From assembly GCF_039729195.1 (NCBI RefSeq), contig NZ_CP155796.1:4650001-4714000 (forward strand): 64,000 nucleotides of DNA, read 5' to 3'. The notes under the pieces are model-generated. The model searched no databases. It was not told the origin of the DNA and saw only the letters and a program-made list of their open reading frames with translations. Shown here one piece after another: positions 52,821-60,414 of this stretch. Position 1 is the stretch's first letter; every line of letters starts with the position of its first letter. Source of the stretch: Mycobacterium sp. DL (GTDB lineage Bacteria > Actinomycetota > Actinomycetes > Mycobacteriales > Mycobacteriaceae). The position numbers were made by a program, and so were the translations under genes.

Positions 52821-53783
52821 ATGAACACCATCACCCAGCGCTTGATCATGCGGGGCGCTGATCCCGCACCGACGCCGCCGGTCCCGGCCGGCGTCGAATA
52901 CCACCGCGTGTACGCGGAAGCGCGTCGTGGCATCCTGCGTGGCATCGTGGCGATCGCGTTGCTGATGATCGGGTTGATCGGCTTCGCAGTGCTTCTGGAT
53001 GCGTTATCGGTGATCGTCGACCGGGAGTTGTTCGGTCGTTCCGGTACCTCGACACCGTTGAAGCAGGCAGCCGGCGCGTTGTCGTTGGCCTTGTTGATCC
53101 CGTACTGCATGCTGTTGCAACGTGTGCTTTACGGCGTGCCGCCGGGGTCGTTGCACTCCGTGGCGGGGCGCTTCCGGTACGGAGTGTTCGGTCGAGCACT
53201 GCTTGTGTTCGGACCCTTGGTGTTGATCGCGGTCGCGGTCGCCGTCGTTGTTCTGGATGAAAGCGGCAGCGTGCCGTGGTCGACTGCGGATCTTGTGGCG
53301 TTCTTCGTCATCGGCATGGTGCTTACCCCCCTTGCTGCTGCGGGCGAGGAATATGGTTTCCGCGGCTTGATGTTTCGTGTATTCGGTAGCTGGACGCCGA
53401 GCGCGCGCTCTGGCGCGATCCTCGGCATTGTCGCCACGACTGTGCTGTTTTCGCTCGCACACGGCACGCTCGATCCGTACCTGCTGACGTCGTACCTGGT
53501 GTTGTTCTCGTCGATGGCGATCGTGACCTGGCGCACCGGCGGCCTCGAGGTCGCGGTCGTCCTCCACGGTGTCTACAACGTTGCGTTCCTCGTGCTCGGC
53601 ACGACCTTGCACCTCGACATCGGCGCCCAGTCGGCGAATCGGGGTGACGCGGTCGGCTCGATGGCGAACCTGGTGCCCAGCGCGGCGTTGGTCGTCATCA
53701 CCGCGACTGTGTGGTGGATGACCCGCACCAGCGGGCCTGCGCGCACGCCTTCGGCCCACCCGGCGGCTGGGCGGGAGCAGTGA
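52821..53783 (+). CDS. CPBP family intramembrane metalloprotease
   Basis: A 320-residue membrane protein with about seven or eight helices. The CPBP motifs are AAGEEYGFRGLMFR, LFSLAHGTLDPY and VVLHGVYNVAF. AAGGA precedes the ATG at 52821. It overlaps the following gene by four bases (GTGA). This is the second CPBP protease within 3 kb and the one linked to an intact TetR. Confidence 0.87.
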   Translation: MNTITQRLIMRGADPAPTPPVPAGVEYHRVYAEARRGILRGIVAIALLMIGLIGFAVLLDALSVIVDRELFGRSGTSTPLKQAAGALSLALLIPYCMLLQRVLYGVPPGSLHSVAGRFRYGVFGRALLVFGPLVLIAVAVAVVVLDESGSVPWSTADLVAFFVIGMVLTPLAAAGEEYGFRGLMFRVFGSWTPSARSGAILGIVATTVLFSLAHGTLDPYLLTSYLVLFSSMAIVTWRTGGLEVAVVLHGVYNVAFLVLGTTLHLDIGAQSANRGDAVGSMANLVPSAALVVITATVWWMTRTSGPARTPSAHPAAGREQ

Positions 53784-54433
53784 ACTTGAGCTGGAACGAA
53801 CGTCGGCTCGCCAAGCGTGTGAAGCCAGGTGACGGGCGCCCGCTCAAGCCCTTCCGTTGGTGGCAGCTGACGCGGCGCTCGGTCATGTCGATCGCGCTCC
53901 CGGTTGACGGCCGACAGGTCATGCACACGATCGAGGTGAAGCACGGTGGCGACGCTGAAACAGGCGTCGTCAAGGCGGGGCTCTACCTTGATGGGCAGCT
54001 CCGGGCGCAGTCGAAAGTTCCCGCTCGATTCCCTGTCACGCATGGCCACGTCGAGGTCCGCACCAGCAAGGTAGGCCTACGACGCTGTCACTTCGTTGCC
54101 CACGACGGCACTGAGCGGCGTCTCGTGCCCGATCCGAAGTCCGCTGAGGGGCGGCGTATGCGTTTCGCACACGTGCATCCGCTCGCGAGTGGAATCATCA
54201 GTGCGGTCTCGGTGCTCATGCTGCTCATCGGAGTAGGACTCAACATGCTGCAGGCCGCAGAGCCGATCTCCGAGATTCCCCTCATTGCAGACATATTCGG
54301 CCCCTTCGAATCGCCCTTGCATCTTCCGGTGTGGCTCAACCTCGCGTTGGGATTCGGCGCGGTGGTCGGCGCAATGGAACGGGCAACGCACATGCGCCAC
54401 CACTGGCTGCTCGACGGAGGTGCCGGCACCTGA
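53780..54433 (+). CDS. two-helix membrane protein of unknown function
   Basis: A 217-residue protein starting at GTG 53780 in the CPBP stop. The first 140 residues are soluble, with a strand-rich FHA/PH-like look (ALPVDGRQVMHTIEV, AGLYLDGQLRAQ). Two helices follow at about 146-170 and 185-205, then a short HMRHHWLLDG tail. No family was recognised. It ends the TetR-linked operon and could be a substrate or partner of the protease. Confidence 0.7.
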   Translation: MNLSWNERRLAKRVKPGDGRPLKPFRWWQLTRRSVMSIALPVDGRQVMHTIEVKHGGDAETGVVKAGLYLDGQLRAQSKVPARFPVTHGHVEVRTSKVGLRRCHFVAHDGTERRLVPDPKSAEGRRMRFAHVHPLASGIISAVSVLMLLIGVGLNMLQAAEPISEIPLIADIFGPFESPLHLPVWLNLALGFGAVVGAMERATHMRHHWLLDGGAGT

Positions 54434-54439
54434 CACCCG

Positions 54440-54599
54440 CAGACAGCCCGCTGCCGCCGGTGCGAAGATCATCATCATCGACCTACACGGCGAGGTCCTC
54501 GCCGACCACACCCGACCTGCACCCGGCACCAAATACGTAGCCAACGGCCGACCCCGCGGCCTACGCCCGAAAACCAGGCAACCGTCACCGAAGTCCTGA
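54440..54599 (+). pseudogene. 3' remnant of an IS transposase
   Basis: About 50 residues remain (AKIIIIDLHGEVLADHTRPA, then GTKYVANGRPRG and PSPKS before TGA). They resemble the C-terminus of IS481/IS3-type integrase-core transposases found in mycobacteria. The catalytic core is gone, and the fragment begins directly after the preceding gene's stop. Confidence 0.6.
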
Positions 54600-54650
54600 T
54601 ACACCAACTGTCACCGATGTCCTGACGCAGAACTGTCACCGATGTCCTGA
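54583..54650. repeat. three direct repeats of an IS-end-like 17-mer
   Basis: The motif (C/T)GTCACCGA(A/T)GTCCTGA occurs at 54583-54599, 54609-54625 and 54634-54650, with periods of 26 and 25 bases. The first copy includes the transposase remnant's stop. These look like sub-terminal repeats of the decayed element. Confidence 0.8.
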
Positions 54651-54830
54651 AACATCACAGCCCTGATTGTCATGTCACTTGGATGTGTTGTGTCACTTCA
54701 GTTTCAGCAGTCACATCGACCGGATTTGTCGGTGGTCGAATGTATGTTCGAAGTATGTCGGTCCACTGACTCAAACTTTCTGTCAGGGTCGCGCTATTCA
54801 CAGCGGGCCGTCGAGGAGGTTGAGTGGGTC

Positions 54831-55175
54831 ATGGTCCGATCACGACGAACGAAGATCCCGGCCGCGGAGAAGACGCGGCTGGTGCTAGCGGTACTCGCAG
54901 GAGAAATGACCGGTGCGGAGGCCGCCCGACGGTGCGGGGTGGCCTCGACTCAGGTGACGAAATGGAAGCACCAGTTCCTCGAGGCCGGTGCGCAGCGAAT
55001 GGAGGAAGTGCCTAGTGGGCACGCCGGGCGCGCCGGCACCCCTGAGCAGCGTCGGCTCCGGCAGGAAAACGAGGAGCTCAAACTAGCGCTGGCCGAGGCC
55101 ACAGTGCAGCTGCGCATCTGGCAGCGCGGGGCAGCGTGGGCTGACCAAGTCCCTTCACGGACCTCGAAACCCTAA
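54831..55175 (+). CDS. IS transposase OrfA (helix-turn-helix)
   Basis: A 114-residue protein with a helix-turn-helix (AGEMTGAEAARRCGVASTQVTKWKHQFL, written here as about residues 21-48) and a leucine-rich coiled coil (RRLRQENEELKLALAEATVQL). GAGGAGG precedes the ATG. It ends with TAA inside the open frame of orfB, which is in the -1 frame. Confidence 0.85.
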   Translation: MVRSRRTKIPAAEKTRLVLAVLAGEMTGAEAARRCGVASTQVTKWKHQFLEAGAQRMEEVPSGHAGRAGTPEQRRLRQENEELKLALAEATVQLRIWQRGAAWADQVPSRTSKP

Positions 55176-56113
55176 GAGAGGCAGCGGGGCTGCCGGTTTC
55201 GAGGTTCGCGCCGCTGGCCGGTATCCCGGAGCGGACCTATCGACGCCGGCTGGCACGTCTGCGTGCCGGCGATCCAGCCAAGGGTCCGTGGCCGGCGCCG
55301 GTGGTCGATCGCATCGAATCGATCGCCGCCAAGTACGCCGAAGAATGGCCGGCCTGGGGCTACCGCAAGATCGCCGCACTGATGCGTGCCGATGGCCATG
55401 AGGTCACCAATTCCTCGGTGCAGCGAGCACTACGACGGCGCGGCCTGCTCCTGCCCCAAGGCTTCCGGGCTGATCGAAAGTCCTGGGCCGCGCTGCGCCG
55501 CCAGGTATTTCATCATCCGCCCACAGAGCGCAACCGGGTCTGGCAGACCGACTTCTCCGAGTTCGAAACCGCTCACGGCGGAATCTGGAGGATCAGCGCG
55601 GTCATCGACTACGTCACCAAGTACTGCCTGGCCATCACCGTCAGTCCCACCGGACGTGGCCGCGACGCCGTGCACTGCGTACGCCTGGCGATCGAGGAAG
55701 CCACCACAGTGCTCAACCTCGCCGATCTGCGACTCGACCGAGGAGAAATGGATGTACTCGATGCCGAAGAAAACATCATCGGCCACGCACCCGCTCCCAT
55801 CGCCCTGGTCTCGGACAACGGACCCTGCTACCGCGGGAAAGACTTTCAAACGCTGTTCACCGGCTCTGATCCAGTCCTGCGCCATATCCGCACCCGGATC
55901 AAGACGCCACAAACAAACGGCGTCATCGAGCGCTTCTTCGGAACCCTGAAATACGAGCACCTGTTCCGCGGCTACATCGGCGACGGCGACGCCCTCGACA
56001 TGGAAGCCCACCGCTTCCGCATCATCTACAACACCATCCGACCCCACCAAGCACTGGCAGACCGCACACCCAAACAGGCCTACCTCGACACCAAAAACCT
56101 GCCAACTTCTTGA
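55145..56113 (+). CDS. IS transposase OrfB (DDE integrase core)
   Basis: The frame is open from 55145 with no ATG; homology starts near 55190 (PVSRFAPLAGIPERTYRRRL). The DDE catalytic residues are in WQTDFSEFE, LVSDNGPCYRG and GVIERFFGTLK. Expression probably needs a -1 frameshift from orfA upstream of its TAA at 55173, or a non-AUG start; GTG 55301 would lose the N-terminal part. The frame appears intact. Confidence 0.85.
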   Translation, partial: PSPFTDLETLREAAGLPVSRFAPLAGIPERTYRRRLARLRAGDPAKGPWPAPVVDRIESIAAKYAEEWPAWGYRKIAALMRADGHEVTNSSVQRALRRRGLLLPQGFRADRKSWAALRRQVFHHPPTERNRVWQTDFSEFETAHGGIWRISAVIDYVTKYCLAITVSPTGRGRDAVHCVRLAIEEATTVLNLADLRLDRGEMDVLDAEENIIGHAPAPIALVSDNGPCYRGKDFQTLFTGSDPVLRHIRTRIKTPQTNGVIERFFGTLKYEHLFRGYIGDGDALDMEAHRFRIIYNTIRPHQALADRTPKQAYLDTKNLPTS

Positions 56114-56871
56114 CTCAAGACACGGGGACGGGTTTGCAGGAGGCGGTGACCGCGTTGCGGGCCGCTTTCGACGCGGTCGCCGCTTGCGATATCGACCTGC
56201 TGACCCGCGCGGAGCTGATCGGGCCCCTCGACGATCTGCAGACCCTGACCTGTCAGCTCCCCAGCGTGAGTCAGCGGTTGCTGGCCCGCCTGCAGACTGA
56301 GACCACTCCGCAGCAGCTGGGCGCCAAATCCTGGAAAGACGTCCTGACCGTCCGCTGGCGCATCTCGGCTGCTGAGGCGAATCGTCGCCTGAACGAGGCC
56401 GCGGTGTTGGCGCCGCGACGCACCATCACCGGCGAACCCCTCCCCGCCGCACTGCCGGCGACCGCGGCCGCCCAAGACCTCGGGCTGATCACCAGCGAGC
56501 ACGTCGCGGTGATCCGCGCCGCGGTCCGGAAACTGCCGGGTTTCGTCGACGCGGCCACCGCGGCCCAATTCGAAGTCGACCTGGTCCGCGTCGCAGTCGG
56601 GGTCGGGCCGAAGGAACTCAAGGAGACCGCCGCGCTGCGGTTGTTCCTGCTCGACCAGGACGGCCCCGAACCCGACGACACCGAACGCGCCCGCACCCGC
56701 GGGCTCTCAGCAGGGAAACAACAACGCAACGGCAACATCCCCGTCCGAGGGGAGTTGACCCCCGAAGCGTGGGCGACTCTGGAGGCGATCTTCGCCAAAT
56801 ACGCCGCCCCCGGCATGTGCAACCCCGTCCCCGACTTAGAACACCTAATTTCCGTAGACTGTTCTGCATGA
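56110..56871 (+). pseudogene. 13E12-repeat (DUF222) family gene, truncated at both ends
   Basis: The 253-residue frame matches the DUF222 half of 13E12 family proteins (LPSVSQRLLARL, TGEPLPAALPATAAAQ, RARTRGLSAGKQQ, ELTPEAWATLEAIFAKYAAP). Homology stops exactly after GMCNP (56815-56826), where the family continues into the HNH nuclease half. The remaining residues belong to phage DNA. At the 5' end the IS right end lies on the start region. REP13E12 is the known integration site of prophage phiRv1 in M. tuberculosis, which explains the 3' break. Confidence 0.85.
56855..56860 (+). promoter_or_regulatory. -10 element for a leaderless integrase mRNA
   Basis: TAGACT (TANNNT) lies seven bases before the ATG at 56868. 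Flanking it, AGAACA (56838-56843) and TGTTCT (56860-56865) form an inverted repeat that could bind a repressor. Confidence 0.5.
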
Positions 56872-58325
56872 ACGACACACACACCGCAGAGGCCGTCAGC
56901 GCGGCCATCTACCTGCGCATCTCTGACGACAAGAAGGGTCTGGGCCTGGGCGTCGAGCGCCAGGAGAAGGACTGCCGTGCCCTGGCGGAGCGCCTCGGCT
57001 GGACAGTGCAGCGCGTCTACTCCGACAACGACATCAGCGCCTACAGCGGCAAACCCCGTCCCGGCTACAAGGCGATGCTGGCCGACATCAAAGCTGGGAT
57101 CACCGATGCGGTGATCGCGTGGCATCCCGACCGGCTGCACCGCTCACCCAAGGAGCTGGAGACCTACATCGACGCCTGCGATCCTCGCCGGGTGCCAACG
57201 CACACCGTGCAGGCGGGCCTGTGGGATCTGTCCTCACCGGCTGGTCGCATGGTGGCCCGCCAACTGGGTGCAGTCGCACGCTACGAGTCCGAGCACAAGG
57301 CCGAGCGCGTGAAGGCCGCCCGCATCCAATCGGCCCAGAACGGGGTGTGGCACGGCGGAAAGCGGCCCTACGGCTACACCGGCGGCGTCGGCAAGAGCGG
57401 GGCCCGTGAGGCGATGCAGATCATCCCCGAGGAGGCCGCCGAGATCAGGAAGATGTGCGAGGCCATCGCTCAGGGCCAGTCACTGCGCTCGGTGGTCCAC
57501 GACCTCAACGCACGTGGTGTGCTCACCTCGACCGGCCAGCAGCGGTGGCAGACCAAGACAGTGCGCGAGATGCTGATGCGACCCACCATCGCCGGGTACA
57601 GCGTTCACGCGGGCAAGGCTGTGGCCAAGGGCCATTGGGAACCCATCGTGGACGAGGAGACCTGGCAGGCTGTCGTAGACATCATCTCGAACCCGTTGCG
57701 CGCCACCGCATCCAAGGAGCGCCTGGGGCGTGGACCGGCGTGGCTAGGGTCGGGCATCTACCGGTGCGGGGGCTGCGGCGAGGGCACGATGAAGGTCGGG
57801 TCGTCGTCGGGTGGCCGCAAGAGCTACCGGTGCAAGAACCTCGGATTCGATGACCGCGCACACGTCAGCCGTGAGGCCACCCATCTCGACGCATACGTGG
57901 ACGGTCTGCTGCTGGACTACCTGTCCAAGCCGGGGCGGGTGGAGAAGCTGCTGGCACGCGACGACTCGGTTGACGGGGCGAACCTGAACGCTGAATTGCG
58001 CAAGATCAACGTGAAGAAGGACGCGCTGGCCGCAGCGTATGCCAACGACGACGGCATCGATATCGGCCAATTGGCCTCGGCCAGCAGGGTTCTCGATGAA
58101 CGGGCCAAAGTGATCACGTCGCAGCTCGCCGAGATCGGCCACCAGTCGCCTTTGGCACCGTTGGCGCAGGGCAACATTCGTGACTTGTGGTCGAAGCTGA
58201 CGCTGCACCAGAAGCGGGCCATCCTGCGTGTCGTCGCCGCCATCACGGTCAAGCCGATGGGCCACCGTAGGCGGGGCGCTCCGCTCGGTGAGGACAGCGT
58301 GGGCGTGGAGTGGCTCGTCGGCTGA
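56868..58325 (+). CDS. int: large serine recombinase (phage integrase)
   Basis: A 485-residue serine integrase. The catalytic serine is S19 in YLRISDD, followed by ERQEKDCRALAERLGW and DRLHRSPKELE in the resolvase domain (about 12-150). The recombinase domain (about 175-290) and a zinc ribbon (YRCGGCGEG with SYRCKN, about 302-335) precede a coiled-coil segment (about 370-420). It resembles the phiRv1 integrase and would insert circular phage DNA into the 13E12 target. The ATG overlaps the chimeric DUF222 stop. A strong terminator follows. Confidence 0.96.
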   Translation: MNDTHTAEAVSAAIYLRISDDKKGLGLGVERQEKDCRALAERLGWTVQRVYSDNDISAYSGKPRPGYKAMLADIKAGITDAVIAWHPDRLHRSPKELETYIDACDPRRVPTHTVQAGLWDLSSPAGRMVARQLGAVARYESEHKAERVKAARIQSAQNGVWHGGKRPYGYTGGVGKSGAREAMQIIPEEAAEIRKMCEAIAQGQSLRSVVHDLNARGVLTSTGQQRWQTKTVREMLMRPTIAGYSVHAGKAVAKGHWEPIVDEETWQAVVDIISNPLRATASKERLGRGPAWLGSGIYRCGGCGEGTMKVGSSSGGRKSYRCKNLGFDDRAHVSREATHLDAYVDGLLLDYLSKPGRVEKLLARDDSVDGANLNAELRKINVKKDALAAAYANDDGIDIGQLASASRVLDERAKVITSQLAEIGHQSPLAPLAQGNIRDLWSKLTLHQKRAILRVVAAITVKPMGHRRRGAPLGEDSVGVEWLVG

Positions 58326-58348
58326 GTCCAGCCGCGCCAGGAGCACAC

Positions 58349-58379
58349 AAGAGCCGCCGGATCACAACCGGCGGCTCTT
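58349..58379 (+). terminator. intrinsic terminator after the integrase
   Basis: A 12-bp perfect stem (AAGAGCCGCCGG / CCGGCGGCTCTT) encloses a 7-base loop. The structure can work on both strands and lies between the integrase and the convergent small CxxC gene. Confidence 0.9.
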
Positions 58380-58392
58380 CTGCCGTTGACGC

Positions 58393-58536
58393 TCAGCCGG
58401 TCTCATCGAGGCCGTCGGCCTGGACGCGGGCACCCCTGACGTAGTGCTCCTCGCCGCAGGCTGCGCAGGCGAAGACGAAGACGGTGGTCACCACGTCAAC
58501 CGTCTGGAGCTGCGGGTGTGATTCGTGGACTCTCAT
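58393..58536 (-). CDS. small CxxC phage protein
   Basis: A 47-residue frame (MRVHESHPQLQTVDVV, then FACAACGEEHYVRGARV) with one CAAC zinc-knuckle-type motif. Strand-rich sequence and good third-position GC support coding. It ends beside the integrase terminator. No clear Shine-Dalgarno. Function unknown. Confidence 0.45.
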   Translation of the reverse strand: MRVHESHPQLQTVDVVTTVFVFACAACGEEHYVRGARVQADGLDETG

Positions 58537-59212
58537 GCCATCGACTGTAACGGATAATCAACGTGCAATTGTTTCGCGTTACCCGTTACGCCGCGTGAAT
58601 ACCGCTGTCCTGTAGCACTATTCACGACAACATCTCCTCACGGAGGAACTCTCCACCTCACGGAGGAACGAATAGCGCGTTCTAGCAAATCAATTCAGGT
58701 CGGTGATGTTGGCGGTGCCGCCGACAACAGCGAGCCCGTCTAACCACCGCACGCCCCGCCGCTGGCGCTGCCAAGACGCCCGACCGGCAGCACACGCTGG
58801 ATGCGATTATTCGCATCCGGCTTCTTGCGCGTGCAGCACCGCTCTCCTCGGGCGTCCTGGCTGCCGTGACAACGGTGCCGGTGTCGGTACTTTGAGCAGC
58901 TAGAAGACCATCGTGCCCAAGGGGGTCAATCATCCTCTGCATCAGCTTGATTCACACACGCTGAATTGCGCCTCCCGCAGGTCAATCCGTGTGTCCGAAT
59001 ATCCCGAGGCGGGAAATAGGGGCGTGAACAGCCCCACCGGCCCAGAACCCAGGGAGCTGTACGGCTCCTAAACCGCAGTCCGTGCCGACAGGGCTTCGGG
59101 GGGTGGGGAGGGGTTCTCCCGGTGGGGGTGTCGTGCTGGGGCTGTGTGGGCCGTGGGGGTGCGTTCGGGGTGTCGGTGGTGTGGTGGTGTGGCCGTGTCG
59201 GTCGAGGGCTTC
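58537..59212. other. 676-bp phage control region without a firm gene
   Basis: The left part is dense in repeats: GTAACGG/CCGTTAC (58547-58553, 58583-58589), CGTGAATA/TATTCACG (58594-58601, 58619-58626) and the direct repeat CCTCACGGAGGAAC (58636-58649, 58656-58669). This suits repressor, excisionase or origin sites between the integrase and the leftward operon. Open frames between 58680 and 59000 lack convincing features. The right part (59090-59210) is G-rich on the plus strand; its complement could encode a Pro-rich tail (59068-59277), doubtful. Confidence 0.6.
59098..59128 (+). other. G-quadruplex-forming motif
   Basis: Four runs of four to six G occur within 31 bases (GGGGGG-T-GGGG-A-GGGG, then GGGGG after a 10-base loop). 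It lies at the downstream end of the leftward phage operon. Confidence 0.55.
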
Positions 59213-59539
59213 TCAGGGCCGCTTGGAGGCTTTCGCCTTCCTGACGACGCCTGCCGGTCCACCGGTTCGCCGGTCACCAGCGGATGTCCGCATCGGAGAC
59301 CGTGCGACGTGGGCGCGGGCCAGGTCGTCGGCCCGGTGCTCGTCGCGGGCTGCGCGGCGCTTGGCCCGCTGCTCTGCAGTCGACCGAGATGCCGAGGTGA
59401 GAGCGCGCAGGGCCGGGGCGATCAGGTGGTCGTGATGCCAGTCGGGGCGCTCACGCAGGGTGTCGAGCTTATCGGCGAGCACGGACAGGTCGGCGGCGAT
59501 CTTCTCGGCTGCCTGCTGCGGTGATCCGACAGCGGTCAT
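59213..59539 (-). CDS. phage hypothetical protein
   Basis: A 108-residue protein starting at ATG 59539 with AAGGAGG upstream. The N-terminal half is helical (SPQQAAEKIAADLSVLADKL), the C-terminal half is very basic (AEQRAKRRAARDEHRADDLARA and a Lys/Arg tail). It overlaps the HNH gene by four bases and is the last clear gene of the leftward operon. The position next to HNH genes would fit a packaging or head accessory role, but no family was recognised. Confidence 0.65.
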   Translation of the reverse strand: MTAVGSPQQAAEKIAADLSVLADKLDTLRERPDWHHDHLIAPALRALTSASRSTAEQRAKRRAARDEHRADDLARAHVARSPMRTSAGDRRTGGPAGVVRKAKASKRP

Positions 59540-59907
59540 GTTGTCCTCCTTGGTGATTGGTGGCGGGTGTTCGCGGCGTTGGTGGCGGTGCGGCGGCGGT
59601 GGCACGGGCGGCACACCGAGCGGGCGTTGTCCAGGGTGTCGGTGCCGCCGTCGGTGACCTCGATGATGTGGTCGACCTCAGTGGCCGTGCCGGTGCAGAT
59701 GCCGGGGAACCGGAGCTGACACTGGTGGCCGTCGCGGGCCAGCGCCTGCGGCCTGATCACGGTGCGCCAGTGGTGGCGGTTGGTGGCCTGCGCCGAGGCG
59801 GTGCGGGGGCTCATGTTCCAGCCGATGTGCTCGGGGCAACGCTTGGCCGGTGGCCGGACCAGCTTCCGACATCCGTTGCGGCCACAGTGCTTTGGTGCTC
59901 GCGGCAC
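59536..59907 (-). CDS. HNH endonuclease
   Basis: A 123-residue HNH nuclease. CGRNGCRKL and RCPEH form an N-terminal zinc knuckle, CQLRFPGIC follows, and the active-site core is EVDHIIEVTDGGTDTLDNA with CRPCHRRRT. GTG 59907 starts three bases after the upstream stop. Phage HNH proteins of this size beside capsid genes usually aid DNA packaging with terminase. Confidence 0.9.
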   Translation of the reverse strand: MPRAPKHCGRNGCRKLVRPPAKRCPEHIGWNMSPRTASAQATNRHHWRTVIRPQALARDGHQCQLRFPGICTGTATEVDHIIEVTDGGTDTLDNARSVCRPCHRRRTATNAANTRHQSPRRTT

Positions 59908-59910
59908 GCG

Positions 59911-60246
59911 TCAAACCTCCTGCGCCGCAACGTGTTTGCGGTTGAGCCGCTCCACTGCGCCGTCATGCCGGTGATGACACGAGATGCACCGTGGCTCATA
60001 GTGATTCGGGTGCGTGCAGTACGGCGGGGAGATCACACGTCCGGCGGCGTTGCGGCGGCGCGGCTTCTCGCTGGGGCAGTCGCCGCTGTAGGACCAGTGC
60101 CGCGCCGGTTGGCCGCAGTCCACACACGGCTGGTCACGGGCGCTGCCGCGAGCCGACCGCAGCCGGTAGTGGATGGCGAAGTAACTGGCGTCGTCGCCAC
60201 GCCAGTTCGGGTGCTGGTCGCCTGGTTTGAATCGTGGTCTCGGCAT
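59911..60246 (-). CDS. HNH-like zinc protein, probable phage nuclease
   Basis: A 111-residue protein with CVDCG, then CTHPNHYEPRCISCHHRHD, giving two cysteine pairs and an EPRC-x2-CHHRHD stretch like the zinc-bound HNH fold. The DNase motif is less canonical than in the next gene. ATG 60246 has GAGAGGAG upstream. Two adjacent small HNH-type genes are unusual and may have arisen by duplication or serve different roles. Confidence 0.75.
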   Translation of the reverse strand: MPRPRFKPGDQHPNWRGDDASYFAIHYRLRSARGSARDQPCVDCGQPARHWSYSGDCPSEKPRRRNAAGRVISPPYCTHPNHYEPRCISCHHRHDGAVERLNRKHVAAQEV

Positions 60247-60254
60247 CAGCAGCT

Positions 60255-60379
60255 CCTCTCGGGTGCCCCGGCTCCCGGCTGAGAGGAGAAGGATCAGCCG
60301 GGGGCCGGGAGCGTTGGAGGGCACAGCCGACAGGCGCGGAGGATCAGAACGCCTCTCAGGTGCCCCGGTGCCGTGAGAG
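60255..60379. repeat. repeated hairpin unit between HNH-like and capsid genes
   Basis: CCTCTCGGGTGCCCCGG (60255-60271) and CCTCTCAGGTGCCCCGG (60352-60368) differ at one base. Each is followed by a matching inverted arm (GAGAGG at 60281, TGAGAG at 60374), giving two similar hairpins in the leader between the capsid stop and the HNH-like start. They may process or attenuate the transcript. Confidence 0.7.
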
Positions 60380-60414
60380 TGTTTGTCGCTCAGTTGCTCT
60401 CACAGGCGTCCGTC

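Larger units (their letters stand above)
54767..56117 (+). mobile_element. IS3-like insertion sequence, about 1.35 kb
   Basis: Imperfect terminal inverted repeats (TGACTCAAAC... at 54767-54787 and the complement of TGAGTCAAGA... at 56098-56117) enclose a two-gene transposase in the orfA/orfB layout. Ends begin TG and end CA. No target duplication is visible in the flanks (CAC left, AGA right), so an IS-mediated deletion is possible. The element separates the TetR/CPBP operon and a transposase remnant from a truncated 13E12 gene. Confidence 0.6.

Noticed and set aside
58682..58942. Minus-strand frame of 86 codons in the phage control region
   Set aside because: No ribosome binding site, unnatural Arg/Cys-rich composition and no recognisable motif.
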